DNA of 64,000 nt from Streptomyces sp. NBRC 110028 (GCF_001417735.1 NZ_BBUZ01000027.1:294709-358708), one strand, 5' to 3'. Positions 16,180 through 25,137 are shown, counted from the first letter of the stretch. The notes: a model not told the origin generated them from the letters alone. Made by a program: numbers and translations.

Positions 16180-17304
16180 TCAAGCAGAGTTCTCCGCGCG
16201 CCGGGTGCCGGGCTTCTCGTACCCGGCGCGCCGGAACGCCCACTCCATGCGTGGCTCCACCACCGCGCGGAAGACCCGCCGCACCGGCGCCGTGCACAGC
16301 AGCGTGACCATGGTGACGGCCGCGGCGGTCACCGCCAGCTCGCCCAGCGGGGTGTGCAGCCACGGGTGGTCGTACCACCCGCCGAAGCGGGACGACTTGA
16401 TGATGAAGCCGTGCAGCAGATAGCCGTACATCGTCCCCGCGCCGAGCACCGTGAACCAGGTGCGCCGCCCCGGCACCCAGGCCAGGAAGCAGGCCGTCAG
16501 CACCAGCGCCCCCACGAAGAGGACGGGCGTGGAGAGCAGCCCGGCCCACTCCGGCACACCGTCCAGGGCCGCGACGCTCTTGCGGTGGTAGAACCACTCC
16601 GAGTTGAACCACGGCGCCACCACGTACGCCGTGATCAGCGCCACGATCCCGACCGGCAGCGCGATCCACCGCGCCCGCCAGGTGCGCAGCCGGGCGAAGT
16701 GTTCCGGGCGGAGGGTGAGCCCGAGCACGAAGAACGGCAGGAACGCCAGCGTCCGCTGGAGCGACAGATCGCCGCCGGTCTCCGGCGAGAGCGAGCCGAG
16801 CGCGGCCACGGCCAGCGCGACCGGCACCGGATGGCGCAGGGCCAGCCACAGCGGGGTGGTGAGCCGCCAGATGAACAGCGCGACCAGGAACCACATCACG
16901 TACCACGGGTCGAGCAGACTGAACGGTTCGTCCGGGTTGTCCAGTGCCCAGCGGGAGAAGAGGGTGTAGGCGACCTCGAAGACGACGTACGGGACGACCA
17001 CGCCGGTCACCAGCCGCCGCAGCCGCTTGGGCGCCATGTCGAAGCTGCGGGAGAAGTAGCCCGATATCAGCGCGAAGGCGGGCATGTGGAACGCGTACAC
17101 CAGCAGGTAGATGGCCATGGAGGCCCGGCTGCCGTACGTCAGTGGTTCCCATGCGTGGCCGCAGGCCACCAGCACGATGGTGAGGTACTTCGCGTTGTCG
17201 AAGTACGCGTCACGGGCCTTGCCCGGCGCCGTGCCCTCACCCCGTGCCGGTCGTTCCGCCGGGGCGCGCGGGGTTGTCACACGGGCGGGGGTGTCCTGGT
17301 GCAC
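16180..17304 (-). CDS. Acyltransferase 3 family membrane protein
   Basis: A 374-residue integral membrane protein with about ten predicted transmembrane segments. It matches the acyltransferase 3/fucose O-acetylase (NolL-like) group: the opening DAYFDNAKYLTIVLVACGHAWEPL contains the conserved early His, and ISGYFSRS follows in the next loop. Such proteins move acetyl or other acyl groups from the cytoplasm to sugars of cell-surface or secreted glycans. The first 30 residues are a polar tail. GTG 17304 has GGGAG five bases upstream. It is the last gene on the strand after dhaKL, separated by 144 bp. Substrate unknown. Confidence 0.82.
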   Translation of the reverse strand: MHQDTPARVTTPRAPAERPARGEGTAPGKARDAYFDNAKYLTIVLVACGHAWEPLTYGSRASMAIYLLVYAFHMPAFALISGYFSRSFDMAPKRLRRLVTGVVVPYVVFEVAYTLFSRWALDNPDEPFSLLDPWYVMWFLVALFIWRLTTPLWLALRHPVPVALAVAALGSLSPETGGDLSLQRTLAFLPFFVLGLTLRPEHFARLRTWRARWIALPVGIVALITAYVVAPWFNSEWFYHRKSVAALDGVPEWAGLLSTPVLFVGALVLTACFLAWVPGRRTWFTVLGAGTMYGYLLHGFIIKSSRFGGWYDHPWLHTPLGELAVTAAAVTMVTLLCTAPVRRVFRAVVEPRMEWAFRRAGYEKPGTRRAENSA

Positions 17305-17448
17305 TGCTTCTCCCGGTCACCTTCGATCGAGCCAGCGAGGTTTCCTTTTCGCCTGCCCGACGTGGCCCCGCTCATGACCGTTCACGCTAGTGGCGAATGA
17401 CACCCCGGATTCGCGGAACTGTCCGGATTCGATGAAGTTTCCTCAAGC

Positions 17449-18159
17449 TCAGTATTCGGCGCCCCGGTGCTCCGGAAGTCTGCTGACGGTGGTCAGCTCG
17501 CCGTCGGCGGAGGCGAACAGCAGCGCCACGGCCAGGGCGCCCGGGTCGGGGACGCCGACGGAGTGGTCCCCGGTGTAACTGGCCCGCCCGCGCCGGGCCC
17601 GCAGATAGGCGGTGGCCCGCGCGCCGCGGTGGGCGGCCACCGCGGCGAGCCGCAGCGAGCGGGCCGGGTCGGCGGTCGACGGGCAGTCGGCGAGCGCCTT
17701 CGCGGCCGGGAGAAGGGCGTCGATCATGGTCTTGTCGCCGACCTCGGCCTCCCCGACCCGCTGGATCGCGGCCGTCCCGGCGGCGACCCCGGCGGCCAGT
17801 TCGCCGGTGCCCGGCGGGGTGGGGGCGGCCGCGGCGACCGCGTCGGCCAACTCCTGGAAGAACAGGCCGAACAGCGGGCCGCTGGTGCCGCCGACATCGT
17901 CGAGGAAGACCCGGGCGGCGGCGGCGAGCGGTGTCTCCGCGGTGTCCTGGCCGACCGAGGGGGTGGCCGACAGGCCGTCCAGGGCGCGCCGCACCCCGTC
18001 CATCCCGGTGGCCAGGTTCACGCCGAAGTCGCCGTCGCCCGCCTGCTGGTCGAGGGCGGTCAGCTCGGGCTCGACGGACCGTACGGTGGCGGCGAAACGC
18101 GTCAGCCAGGCGGTGACGGTGGCGCGGGTCAGGGACCGCGGGGCGGGGTTCGTGGACAT
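17449..18159 (-). CDS. dhaL: Dihydroxyacetone kinase subunit DhaL
   Basis: The nucleotide-binding subunit (236 residues) of dihydroxyacetone kinase. An all-helical DhaL fold is indicated by DQQAGDGDFGVNLATGM, which carries the ADP-Mg-binding aspartates, then GGTSGPLFG and the later GDKTMIDAL and ASYTGDHSVGVPDPGA. In PTS-dependent enzymes DhaL keeps ADP bound and is rephosphorylated by DhaM. It starts 33 bp after dhaK and is plainly in its operon. The next gene downstream is an acyltransferase, so the usual third gene dhaM is missing here. Confidence 0.93.
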   Translation of the reverse strand: MSTNPAPRSLTRATVTAWLTRFAATVRSVEPELTALDQQAGDGDFGVNLATGMDGVRRALDGLSATPSVGQDTAETPLAAAARVFLDDVGGTSGPLFGLFFQELADAVAAAAPTPPGTGELAAGVAAGTAAIQRVGEAEVGDKTMIDALLPAAKALADCPSTADPARSLRLAAVAAHRGARATAYLRARRGRASYTGDHSVGVPDPGALAVALLFASADGELTTVSRLPEHRGAEY

Positions 18160-18192
18160 GGTGCGGGGCTCCTTGCTGCGGGCGGGCGGGGG

Positions 18193-19191
18193 TCACAGGG
18201 GCCAGGCCGCGGTACGGGCGGGGGCGTCCCACAGCCGCAGCACCTCGTCGTCGGTGGCGAGCAGGGACAGCGAGAAGCCACGCATGTCGAGGGCGCTGAC
18301 GAAGGTGCCGGTCAGGGACCGGTCGAGGGCCGTGCCCCGGGCGTCGAGGGCCTTGGCGAGGATGTGGTGGATCCCGTACAGCTCCAGGGAGGTGACCGAG
18401 CCCAGGCCGTTGACCAGCGCGAGGACCCGTGGCCGGGGGCCGTGGGGGAGCGCGGCCAGCAGCCGGTCCGTCATGGTTTCGACCAGCTTGCTGAGCGGCG
18501 CGTGCGGCACGGTCTTGTCGGCGCGCTCCCCGTGGATGCCCACGCCGAACTCCAGCACGTCCTCGGGCAGGTCGAAGGCCGGGGTCCCGGAGGCGGGGGT
18601 GGTGTGCGCGGCGGAGGCGACGGCGAGGCTGCGGGAGCGGCGGGTCAGATCGACGCCGAGCGCCACGAGCTCGTCCAGGCCGCGTCCCTCGTCGGCGGCG
18701 GCGCCGAGGACCTTCTCCACGATCAGGGTGGCGCCGGTGCCGCGCCGGCCGACGGCGATCTCGTCGGAGTCGGTGGCGAGGTCGTCGTCGATCAGCACCC
18801 GCTCGCAGCGGATGCCCTCGTGGTGGAGGCGTTCGGCGGCGATGCCGAAGTTGATGCGGTCACCCGTGTAGTTCTTGACCAGATGCAGGACGCCGTCGTC
18901 CCCGGCGACGGCACGGCTGGCCTCGAAGATCTGCCGGTTGTGCGGCGAGGCGAAGATCCGGCCGGGGCAGGCGGCGTCCAGCATCCCGGCGCCGACGAAC
19001 CCGGCGTGCAGCGGCTCGTGGCCGGACCCGCCGCCGGAGACCAGCCCGACCCGGCGGGCGGGCGAGGCGGCACGGGCGCGGAAATACCCGTGGCCGGGAT
19101 GGTGTTCGACGAGGGCGGCGTGGGCGGTGGCGAAACCGGCGTGCGCGTCGGGGACCAGTGATTCGGATGAGTCGGCGAAATACAGCGGCAT
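18193..19191 (-). CDS. dhaK: Dihydroxyacetone kinase subunit DhaK
   Basis: The substrate-binding subunit (332 residues). The N-terminal GGGSGHEPLHAGFVG loop and the histidine in EFGVGIHGE (His220), which forms a hemiaminal bond with dihydroxyacetone, are both visible. The chain ends after an LWDAP segment typical of DhaK, with no fused ATP-binding domain, so it needs DhaL. ATG 19191 has AGGGGAG about eight bases upstream. It leads the dhaK-dhaL operon, divergent from the ACC deaminase gene. The reaction gives dihydroxyacetone phosphate for glycolysis. Confidence 0.94.
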   Translation of the reverse strand: MPLYFADSSESLVPDAHAGFATAHAALVEHHPGHGYFRARAASPARRVGLVSGGGSGHEPLHAGFVGAGMLDAACPGRIFASPHNRQIFEASRAVAGDDGVLHLVKNYTGDRINFGIAAERLHHEGIRCERVLIDDDLATDSDEIAVGRRGTGATLIVEKVLGAAADEGRGLDELVALGVDLTRRSRSLAVASAAHTTPASGTPAFDLPEDVLEFGVGIHGERADKTVPHAPLSKLVETMTDRLLAALPHGPRPRVLALVNGLGSVTSLELYGIHHILAKALDARGTALDRSLTGTFVSALDMRGFSLSLLATDDEVLRLWDAPARTAAWPL

Positions 19192-19432
19192 GGTCGCGGC
19201 TCCCCTGGAGGAGTGGGACGGACAGGGGCACTGGCACCGATGGTCCGCCGCGCCGATGGACTCGTCGCGCCGACCGACCCCGAACGGAGTACACGCATAG
19301 GCCGGTCGTGCGACGGGGTAGGGCTGTTCACTGAAGACCGCGAACACACCACGGCACCCATCCGGCAGCCACCACGGCACCCACCCCACCGCACGACACG
19401 CACCGCGCACCCCCGGCTCCAAGGAGCCCGTC
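19192..19432. other. Divergent promoter region of dhaK and the ACC deaminase gene
   Basis: 241 bp with no gene. It should hold both promoters; a ribosome site AAGGAG precedes the plus-strand gene at 19421-19426. No clear operator was recognised. Confidence 0.4.
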
Positions 19433-20435
19433 ATGCCCCTCGACGACTTCGACCGCCACCCCCTGCTCTTCGGTCCCAGCCCCGTCCACCCCCTCGACCG
19501 CCTCAGCGACCACCTGGGAGGGCCCCGCATCTGGGCCAAGCGCGAGGACTGCAACAGCGGCCTGGCCTTCGGCGGCAACAAGACCCGCAAGCTGGAATAC
19601 CTGGTGTCCGACGCGCTGCGGCAGGGCGCCGACACGCTGGTGAGCATCGGCGGAGTGCAGTCCAACCACACCCGACAGGTCGCCGCCGTGGCGGCCCGGC
19701 TGGGGCTGAAGGCTGTCCTGGTGCAGGAGAGCTGGGTGGACTGGCCCGACGCCGTCAACGACAAGGTCGGCAACATCCTGCTGTCCCGCATCATGGGGGC
19801 GCGGGTCCAACTGGTCGACGCCGGATTCGGCATCGGGTTCAAGGACAGCTGGACCCACGCCCTGGACGAGGTGCGCGCCGCGGGAGGCACGCCGTACCCG
19901 ATCCCGGCCGGGGCCTCCGACCACCCACTGGGCGGGCTGGGCTTCGCCAACTGGGCGTACGAGGTCGAGCGGCAGGAGCGCGAGCTGGGTGTGTTCTTCG
20001 ACACCATCGTCGTGTGCAGCGTCACCGGCTCCACCCAGGCCGGGATGATCGCGGGCTTCGCGGGCCAGGACCGCCCCCGCCGGGTGCTGGGCATCGACGG
20101 CTCCGCGAAGCCGGCCGAGACCCACGCCCAGGTGGAGAAGATCGCGCGGAACACCGCCGAGCTGATCGGCCTCGGCCGGGAGCTGCGCGACGAGGAGATC
20201 ACCCTGCTGGAGGGCTGGGCCGGAGACGCCTACGGCGTCCCGGTGGACTCCACCCTCGACGCCATCCGCCTCACCGGCGGCCTGGAGGGCGTGATCCTCG
20301 ACCCGGTCTACGAGGGCAAGTCCATGGCCGGGCTCATCTCTCGTACGCGACGGCGAGATCCCCAAGGACTTCACGGTGCTGTACGCGCACCTCGGGGGCC
20401 AGCCCGCGCTCAACGCGTACAGCGGCGCCTTCTAG
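19433..20435 (+). pseudogene. acdS: 1-aminocyclopropane-1-carboxylate deaminase, frameshifted near the C-terminus
   Basis: A PLP enzyme that splits the ethylene precursor ACC to 2-oxobutyrate and ammonia. The first about 302 residues are intact: PLP-lysine in FGGNKTRK (Lys50), Ser77 in GVQSNHT, and Tyr293/Glu294 in PVYEGKS. After MAGLI (about 20337) the frame shifts. The family ending LVRDGEIPKDFTVLYAHLGG then PALNAYSGAF is found one frame over and stops at TAG 20435. One base too many or two too few at 20338-20341 explains this, since the span of 1,003 nt is not a multiple of three. The unshifted frame stays open into the next gene. Without correction about 31 conserved residues, including the HLGG segment, are lost. 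Confidence 0.85.
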
Positions 20436-20503
20436 GGGCCCCGCCCAGGAAGGTACGGCGGCGGGCGGTCGACCGCCGCCGAGCGGGTACCCGGGCCCGC
20501 GGA

Positions 20504-20527
20504 CCACTCGTACGACCACTCGCACGA
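20504..20527. repeat. 12-bp tandem repeat before the SDR gene
   Basis: CCACTCGTACGA (20504-20515) is followed directly by CCACTCGCACGA (20516-20527), just before the ribosome site of the SDR gene. A 14-bp perfect palindrome (GGCGGTCGACCGCC, 20464-20477) lies 27 bp upstream and could be a hairpin after the ACC deaminase gene. Confidence 0.5.
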
Positions 20528-20542
20528 CCACGAGGAGCACAG

Positions 20543-21322
20543 GTGACGGACCCGAACACCGGTGACGGGGGCGCCCCGCTGACCGGCTGCGTGACGCTGG
20601 TGACCGGAGCGTCCAGCGGCATCGGGGCGGCCACCGCCCGCCTGCTGGCCCGGCAGGGCGCCGATGTCGCGCTGGTCGCCCGCCGTACCGACCGGCTGGA
20701 GGAGCTGGCCTCCGGCATCCGGGACCTCGGCCGCGCCTGTGTGCCGCTGACCGCCGACCTGCGGGACGCGGCCCGGGCGCGGCGTTGCGTCGACGAGGCG
20801 GCCGAGCGGTTCGGGCGGCTGGACGTGCTGGTGAACAGCGCCGGGTTCGTGGCGGCCGCTGGGGTCGAGGAGAGCGACCCCGAGAACTGGGAGCGCATGG
20901 TCGACCTCAACCTGAAGGCCGTTCTGCACACCTCGCAGCGGGCGCTGCCGCATCTGCTGCGCGCGGCGGCGGAGGGCCCGCGCGGGGTCGCCGACCTGGT
21001 GACCATCAGCTCGGTCGCCGGCCGGATCGCGCGGCCGCGCAACAGCGTCTACTCGGCCACCAAGCACGCGGTCTGCGCGTTCAGCGAGGCGCTGCGCCAG
21101 GAGGTGACCGGGCGCGCCGTGCGGGTGGGGCTGGTCGAGCCCGGCATGACCACCACCGAGATGACCGACAACCCCACGACCGGGACCGTAGCCCGCGGGA
21201 TGCCACGAGAGGACTGGCTGCGCGCCGAGGACGTCGCCCGCTCCATCGGCTTCATGGTCACCCAGCCCGCGCACGCCGCCGTCAACGAGATCCTGGTGCG
21301 CCCCACGGCCCAGGAACACTGA
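20543..21322 (+). CDS. Short-chain dehydrogenase/reductase
   Basis: A 259-residue classical SDR oxidoreductase. The dinucleotide-binding motif TGASSGIG (about residues 21-28), NSAG, the catalytic Ser in ISSVAG and the YSATK pair are all visible. An Arg-Arg after the second strand (VARRTDR) favours NADP(H). GTG 20543 is supported by GAGGAG about five bases upstream. It sits 107 bp after the ACC deaminase gene on the same strand. Its frame is continuous with the main frame of that gene, which is why the frameshift produces an apparent fusion. Substrate unknown. Confidence 0.9.
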   Translation: MTDPNTGDGGAPLTGCVTLVTGASSGIGAATARLLARQGADVALVARRTDRLEELASGIRDLGRACVPLTADLRDAARARRCVDEAAERFGRLDVLVNSAGFVAAAGVEESDPENWERMVDLNLKAVLHTSQRALPHLLRAAAEGPRGVADLVTISSVAGRIARPRNSVYSATKHAVCAFSEALRQEVTGRAVRVGLVEPGMTTTEMTDNPTTGTVARGMPREDWLRAEDVARSIGFMVTQPAHAAVNEILVRPTAQEH

Positions 21323-21354
21323 TCCGTCAGTGTCCCCGGGCCGGTTTCCCCGGT

Positions 21355-21678
21355 CTACTTCCCCAGGGCCTTCTTCAGCTGGGACTTGTTCATCTGGGAC
21401 CGGCCCTCGATGTTCCGGCGCTTGGCCTCGGCGTAGAGCTGATCCCGCGTGGGGCCCTCCGCCCCGGTGTGCGACCGTTTGCCGCCGCGCCGCGAGGACG
21501 ACATGTCCTGGGTCGAGGTACGGCTCGCGCTGCGGGCCTCCCCGGAGCGGGCGCGCTCCTTGTTGACCGTACGCGCGGCCATCTCCTTGGCCCGGCGCCC
21601 GCTCGCGCCGCGCTCTTCCGCGCTCTCCTTGATGCGCTCGTACTGTCTCTCCCGCTTGGAGCTCGATCCCCTGGGCAT
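21355..21678 (-). CDS. Basic Rho-N-like 'plasmid stabilisation' type protein
   Basis: A 107-residue very basic, polar protein. The C-terminal 35 residues (TRDQLYAEAKRRNIEGRSQMNKSQLKKALGK) resemble the Rho termination factor N-terminal/SAP-like helix-turn fold that binds nucleic acid. The N-terminal part (SKRERQYERIKESAEERG) is a charged helix. Related Streptomyces proteins are often labelled plasmid stabilisation protein without functional proof. ATG 21678 has AGAAGG eight bases upstream. It is convergent with the SDR gene and divergent from the methyltransferase-like gene. Confidence 0.75.
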   Translation of the reverse strand: MPRGSSSKRERQYERIKESAEERGASGRRAKEMAARTVNKERARSGEARSASRTSTQDMSSSRRGGKRSHTGAEGPTRDQLYAEAKRRNIEGRSQMNKSQLKKALGK

Positions 21679-21697
21679 GGTGTGCACCTTCTCTCCG

Positions 21698-21727
21698 GAG
21701 ACAAGCACTACAGAGACAAGCACCACC
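21698..21727. repeat. 15-bp tandem repeat upstream of the 21678 gene
   Basis: Two adjacent 15-mers share GAGACAAGCAC (21698-21708 and 21713-21723). On the minus strand each reads GTGCTTGTCTC, so a TTGTCT -35-like element occurs twice in front of the basic-protein gene. Possibly an operator. Confidence 0.5.
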
Positions 21728-21875
21728 ATTTTCGCTCCGGACACCCGTCTCGCAACAGCGCTGCGGCCGCCCGCCACGCGTGATTGGGCCCATCAGGTGA
21801 GATGTGCTCCGGGGGCGGTCGGACCGCCCTGCTGGTGCTCGACCTGTCCCGCCTCGGATGACAGCGTGGGCCGAC

Positions 21876-23918
21876 ATGGAGCACAGCCCTGGACCGCAAA
21901 ACGTGCGCGCGAGGCTGCTGCTGGCCAGCGCCACCATGCTCTTCGTCGAGCTGGCGCTGATCCGGTGGACCGGCGCCAATATCGTCCATCTGAGCTATTT
22001 CTCGAACTTCATCCTCCTGGGCTCGTTCCTCGGAATCGGCCTCGGTTTCCTCCTCCCCGCCGGGCGCGGGCAGTGGCTCACCCGCTGGGCGCCCATCCCG
22101 CTGGCCGTCCTGGTCGTCCTGGTCCGGGAGTTTCCCGTCCAGGTGCGGCAGTCCAGCGGCGAGGTCATCTACTTCACCGCCGTGAAGACCACCGGTCTGC
22201 CGCAGTGGGTCACCCTGCCCGTGCTCTTCGGGCTGACCGCGCTCATCATGGCGGCGATCGGCAAGATGACGGCCGACCAGTTCCGGCGGCTGCCGTCGCT
22301 GGAGGCGTACCGCTACGACCTGCTCGGCTCCCTCACCGGCTCGGTGTCCTTCGCGCTGCTGTCCTGGCTGCGCGCCCCGTCGGTGGTGTGGGGTGTGCTC
22401 GCGGCGCTGGCGATGCTGGTGCTGGGCGGGCGGCGCAACACCGTCCGGTACACCATTCCGCTGACCGTGATGGTGGTGGTGCTGGCCCTGGAGTCGGTGG
22501 CGAACGGCATCTCCTGGTCGCCGTACTACAAGATCGAGGTCAAGCGGTCGGCCTCGAAGGCCCGCGACTACAACATCGCCGCCAACGGTGTTCCGCACCA
22601 GTCCATCGCTCCGCTGAAGGCGCTGACGAAGCCCGGTTCGCCGTACGAGCAGCCCTACCGCGAGACCCCGCGCAACTCCCACCGCCGGGTGCTGGTCATC
22701 GGCGCGGGCAACGGCAACGACGTCGCCCTCGCCCTCGCCCACGGGGCCCGCCGGGTGGACGCCGTGGAGATCGACCCGAGGCTGCAGGAGATCGGCGCGT
22801 CCCTGCACCCGGCCCGCCCCTACGACAACCCCCGGGTGCATGTCCACATCAACGACGGGCGGGCCTTCCTGGAGCAGACCACCGCCCGCTACGACCTGAT
22901 CGTCCTGGCGCTGCCGGACTCCCTGACCCTGGTGTCCGGGGCGAGCAACCTGCGCCTGGAGAGCTATCTGTTCACCCGGCAGGCGTTCGAGGCGGCCCAT
23001 CGCCATCTGGCGCCCGGCGGCGCGTTCGCCATGTACAACTACTACCGGCAGAACTGGCTCATCGACCGCTTCGGCGGCACCCTCACCTCCGTCTTCGGGC
23101 ACGCCCCCTGCATCACCCACTACGGCAACCAGCGGGCCGCGGTCCTCGTCGCGGGCGCCACCCCGGCGGCCCAGTCCTGCGGTGCCACGTGGAAGGCGTC
23201 CGGGCCGGTGCCGAAGGCCGCGAGCGACGACCATCCGTTCCCGTATCTGCTGCACCGCACCATTCCCACCCTCTACCTGGGGGTGCTGGGCGCGATCCTG
23301 CTGGTGACCCTGGCGTCGGTGCGGCTGACCGGGGTACGGCTGCGGCGGACCTTCGCTTACGCCGACATGTTCCTGCTCGGTGCCGCCTTCATGCTGCTCG
23401 AAACCAAGAACGTGATCGGCTTCGCGCTGTACTTCGGCACCACCTGGCTGGTCAACGCCATGGTGTTCGCCGGTGTCCTGCTGGCCGTCCTGTGCGCGGT
23501 CGAGGTACGGCGGCGCATCCGCCGGCTCAACCAGTCGGCGCTGCGGCTGCTGCTGTTCGCGTCGCTGGCCGTCTCCTGGCTCATCCCGGCGCATCTGGTG
23601 CTCGGACTGCCCTTCGCGGGGCGGCTCGCCGCCGCGATCGCGCTGGCCTTCGCGCCCATCTTCTGTGCCAACCTCATCTTCTCCGACCGGCTGGCGGTGG
23701 CCTCCGACCCCACGGCGGCCTTCGGCGCCAATCTGCTCGGCTCGCTGGTCGGCGGCACCCTCGAATATCTCGCGCTGGTCACCGGCTACCAGGCCCTGCT
23801 GCTCGTGGTGGCGGTGCTGTACGCGGGCGCCTGCGCCCTGATGCGCTTCACCCGGCCCGGTGCCGGCGAGCGCTCCGGACACGAGCCGGTCACCGTGCCC
23901 ACCGCGCCACAGACCTGA
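21876..23918 (+). CDS. Spermidine-synthase-like methyltransferase-fold protein with membrane domains
   Basis: A 680-residue protein. About seven transmembrane segments precede a soluble Rossmann domain, with about seven more after it. The soluble part (about residues 270-460) has the SAM-binding start VLVIGAGNGND, the acidic end of strand 2 VDAVEIDPRL, and DGRAFLEQTTARYDLIVLALPDS, as in polyamine synthases and SAM methyltransferases. Such membrane-embedded spermidine-synthase-like proteins are widespread but mostly uncharacterised. ATG 21876 is taken; ATG 21858 is an alternative and neither has a strong ribosome site. It ends at a very strong terminator and stands alone. Confidence 0.8.
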   Translation: MEHSPGPQNVRARLLLASATMLFVELALIRWTGANIVHLSYFSNFILLGSFLGIGLGFLLPAGRGQWLTRWAPIPLAVLVVLVREFPVQVRQSSGEVIYFTAVKTTGLPQWVTLPVLFGLTALIMAAIGKMTADQFRRLPSLEAYRYDLLGSLTGSVSFALLSWLRAPSVVWGVLAALAMLVLGGRRNTVRYTIPLTVMVVVLALESVANGISWSPYYKIEVKRSASKARDYNIAANGVPHQSIAPLKALTKPGSPYEQPYRETPRNSHRRVLVIGAGNGNDVALALAHGARRVDAVEIDPRLQEIGASLHPARPYDNPRVHVHINDGRAFLEQTTARYDLIVLALPDSLTLVSGASNLRLESYLFTRQAFEAAHRHLAPGGAFAMYNYYRQNWLIDRFGGTLTSVFGHAPCITHYGNQRAAVLVAGATPAAQSCGATWKASGPVPKAASDDHPFPYLLHRTIPTLYLGVLGAILLVTLASVRLTGVRLRRTFAYADMFLLGAAFMLLETKNVIGFALYFGTTWLVNAMVFAGVLLAVLCAVEVRRRIRRLNQSALRLLLFASLAVSWLIPAHLVLGLPFAGRLAAAIALAFAPIFCANLIFSDRLAVASDPTAAFGANLLGSLVGGTLEYLALVTGYQALLLVVAVLYAGACALMRFTRPGAGERSGHEPVTVPTAPQT

Positions 23919-23936
23919 CCCCGGCAGGCGTCAGGC

Positions 23937-23992
23937 GACACCAGGCCGCCCCCGGTCCCATCCGCTTCACGGACCGGGGGCGGCCTGGTGTC
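23937..23992. terminator. Very strong bidirectional terminator (22-bp perfect stem)
   Basis: Arms 23937-23958 and 23971-23992 are perfectly complementary over 22 bp with a 12-base loop. They lie between the convergent 21876-23918 and 23995-25047 genes. The stem ends three bases before the latter's stop codon. Confidence 0.85.
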
Positions 23993-23994
23993 TG

Positions 23995-25047
23995 TCACTC
24001 GAACATCACGTAGTCCGGCCGAGGCCGCAGGGCCAGCACCTCCTTCGGTGTCATCAGCCGGCTGACCTCGGCGTCCTCCTCGTAGAAGAGCTTGAAACCG
24101 GTGCGCAGGCCCTCCGGCTGGTCCTTGACCAACTGCCGCCAGGTGTCCCGCTTCATGCCCGGCGAGCCGATGCCGTCCGCGCTCTTGATCATGACGACGC
24201 CGGGCTGCTGGCGCAGCGCGGACTGGTCGCGGACCACGGACACCGCCACCTGGTGGAAGACCAGGGGCTTCTCCGGCAGATCGTGTTCCTCCACGATCCC
24301 GGACAGATAGCGCGCCACGTCGGTCAGCTCCTGCCCGCTGGTGTGACCGTAGGTGTCGCCCGGTGTCTCTCCCGGGCCCATGTCCCACTCGGGGTCCAGC
24401 GCTATGCCCACATCGGGCTCGACGAGCCACTTGCGCAGCGCCTTGACCTCGTCCAGTGCGGCGGCCCGGCCCGGCTGGATGTTGAGCAGCAGCATCGCGT
24501 CATGGCGCCGGGCCGCGGTGTGGAAGCGGCGGATGGTGTCCTCCGGGACACGGGTGCGATAGGTGCCGTCCGGTCCCGCGGAGCTGTTGGTCACGGTCGC
24601 GAGCAGTTCGAGGACCGGCAGCGGCTCCCGGTCGGCGGCGTAGTCGCGCGCGGTCTTCTCGATCTCCTTGACCCGCTGGTTCAGGTCGCCGGTACCGAGC
24701 CGGCCGAGTGCGGCGGCGCCGGGCAGTCCGCAGTAGCCCACCAGGCGGTACCGGGACAGATCCCGGCCGCCGCGCGGGAGTTCGGGCCGCCGCTTGGTCG
24801 GCCGCGGCGACGGTGAGGCCCGGTTGGCCGAGCCCGCGGCCGAGGTCTCGCGGCCCTCGGACGGCGCGGGACTCCTGGCCGGCTCGGCCCCCTCGGTGGT
24901 CTGCTCGCCACAGCCGGTGAGCAGAGCCAGACCGGCCGCCGCCGTCACCGAGAGCAGCCCCCGCCGGGTCGGCGGGGCGCTCTGTCCTCTGGTGTTCTCC
25001 CGGCTCCGCTCGGCGTCGGTGCCCTGACCTGGTGTCGTGTGCGCCAC
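23995..25047 (-). CDS. Putative Tat-exported lipoprotein, TIM-barrel-like
   Basis: A 350-residue exported protein. The N-terminus has a twin-arginine motif (TRRGLLSVTAAAG) and a lipobox (LLTGC, Cys46), so the mature protein should be lipid-anchored on the outer face of the membrane. A Ser/Pro/Arg-rich linker follows to about residue 100. The globular part begins at YRLVGYCGLPGA and contains GIALDPEWDMGPGE and VMIKSADGIGSPG, which look like strand-end loops of a glycoside-hydrolase-type barrel. No family is assigned with certainty. GTG 25047 with GGAGAG five bases upstream is preferred over the longer frame. Confidence 0.75.
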   Translation of the reverse strand: MAHTTPGQGTDAERSRENTRGQSAPPTRRGLLSVTAAAGLALLTGCGEQTTEGAEPARSPAPSEGRETSAAGSANRASPSPRPTKRRPELPRGGRDLSRYRLVGYCGLPGAAALGRLGTGDLNQRVKEIEKTARDYAADREPLPVLELLATVTNSSAGPDGTYRTRVPEDTIRRFHTAARRHDAMLLLNIQPGRAAALDEVKALRKWLVEPDVGIALDPEWDMGPGETPGDTYGHTSGQELTDVARYLSGIVEEHDLPEKPLVFHQVAVSVVRDQSALRQQPGVVMIKSADGIGSPGMKRDTWRQLVKDQPEGLRTGFKLFYEEDAEVSRLMTPKEVLALRPRPDYVMFE

Positions 25048-25137
25048 GTTCTCTCCGTCCGCGGGGCGAATGGTTTTTCCTCGTCCTCTGCGGCTTTCCG
25101 GCGGGAGCCACAATGAAACGACAGCGGTGGTCACCAC

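Noticed and set aside
19433..21322. A genuine ACC deaminase-SDR fusion protein
   Set aside because: The conserved ACC deaminase C-terminus with its own stop lies in the shifted frame, and the SDR has its own GTG and ribosome site, so the continuous frame is better explained by a frameshift.
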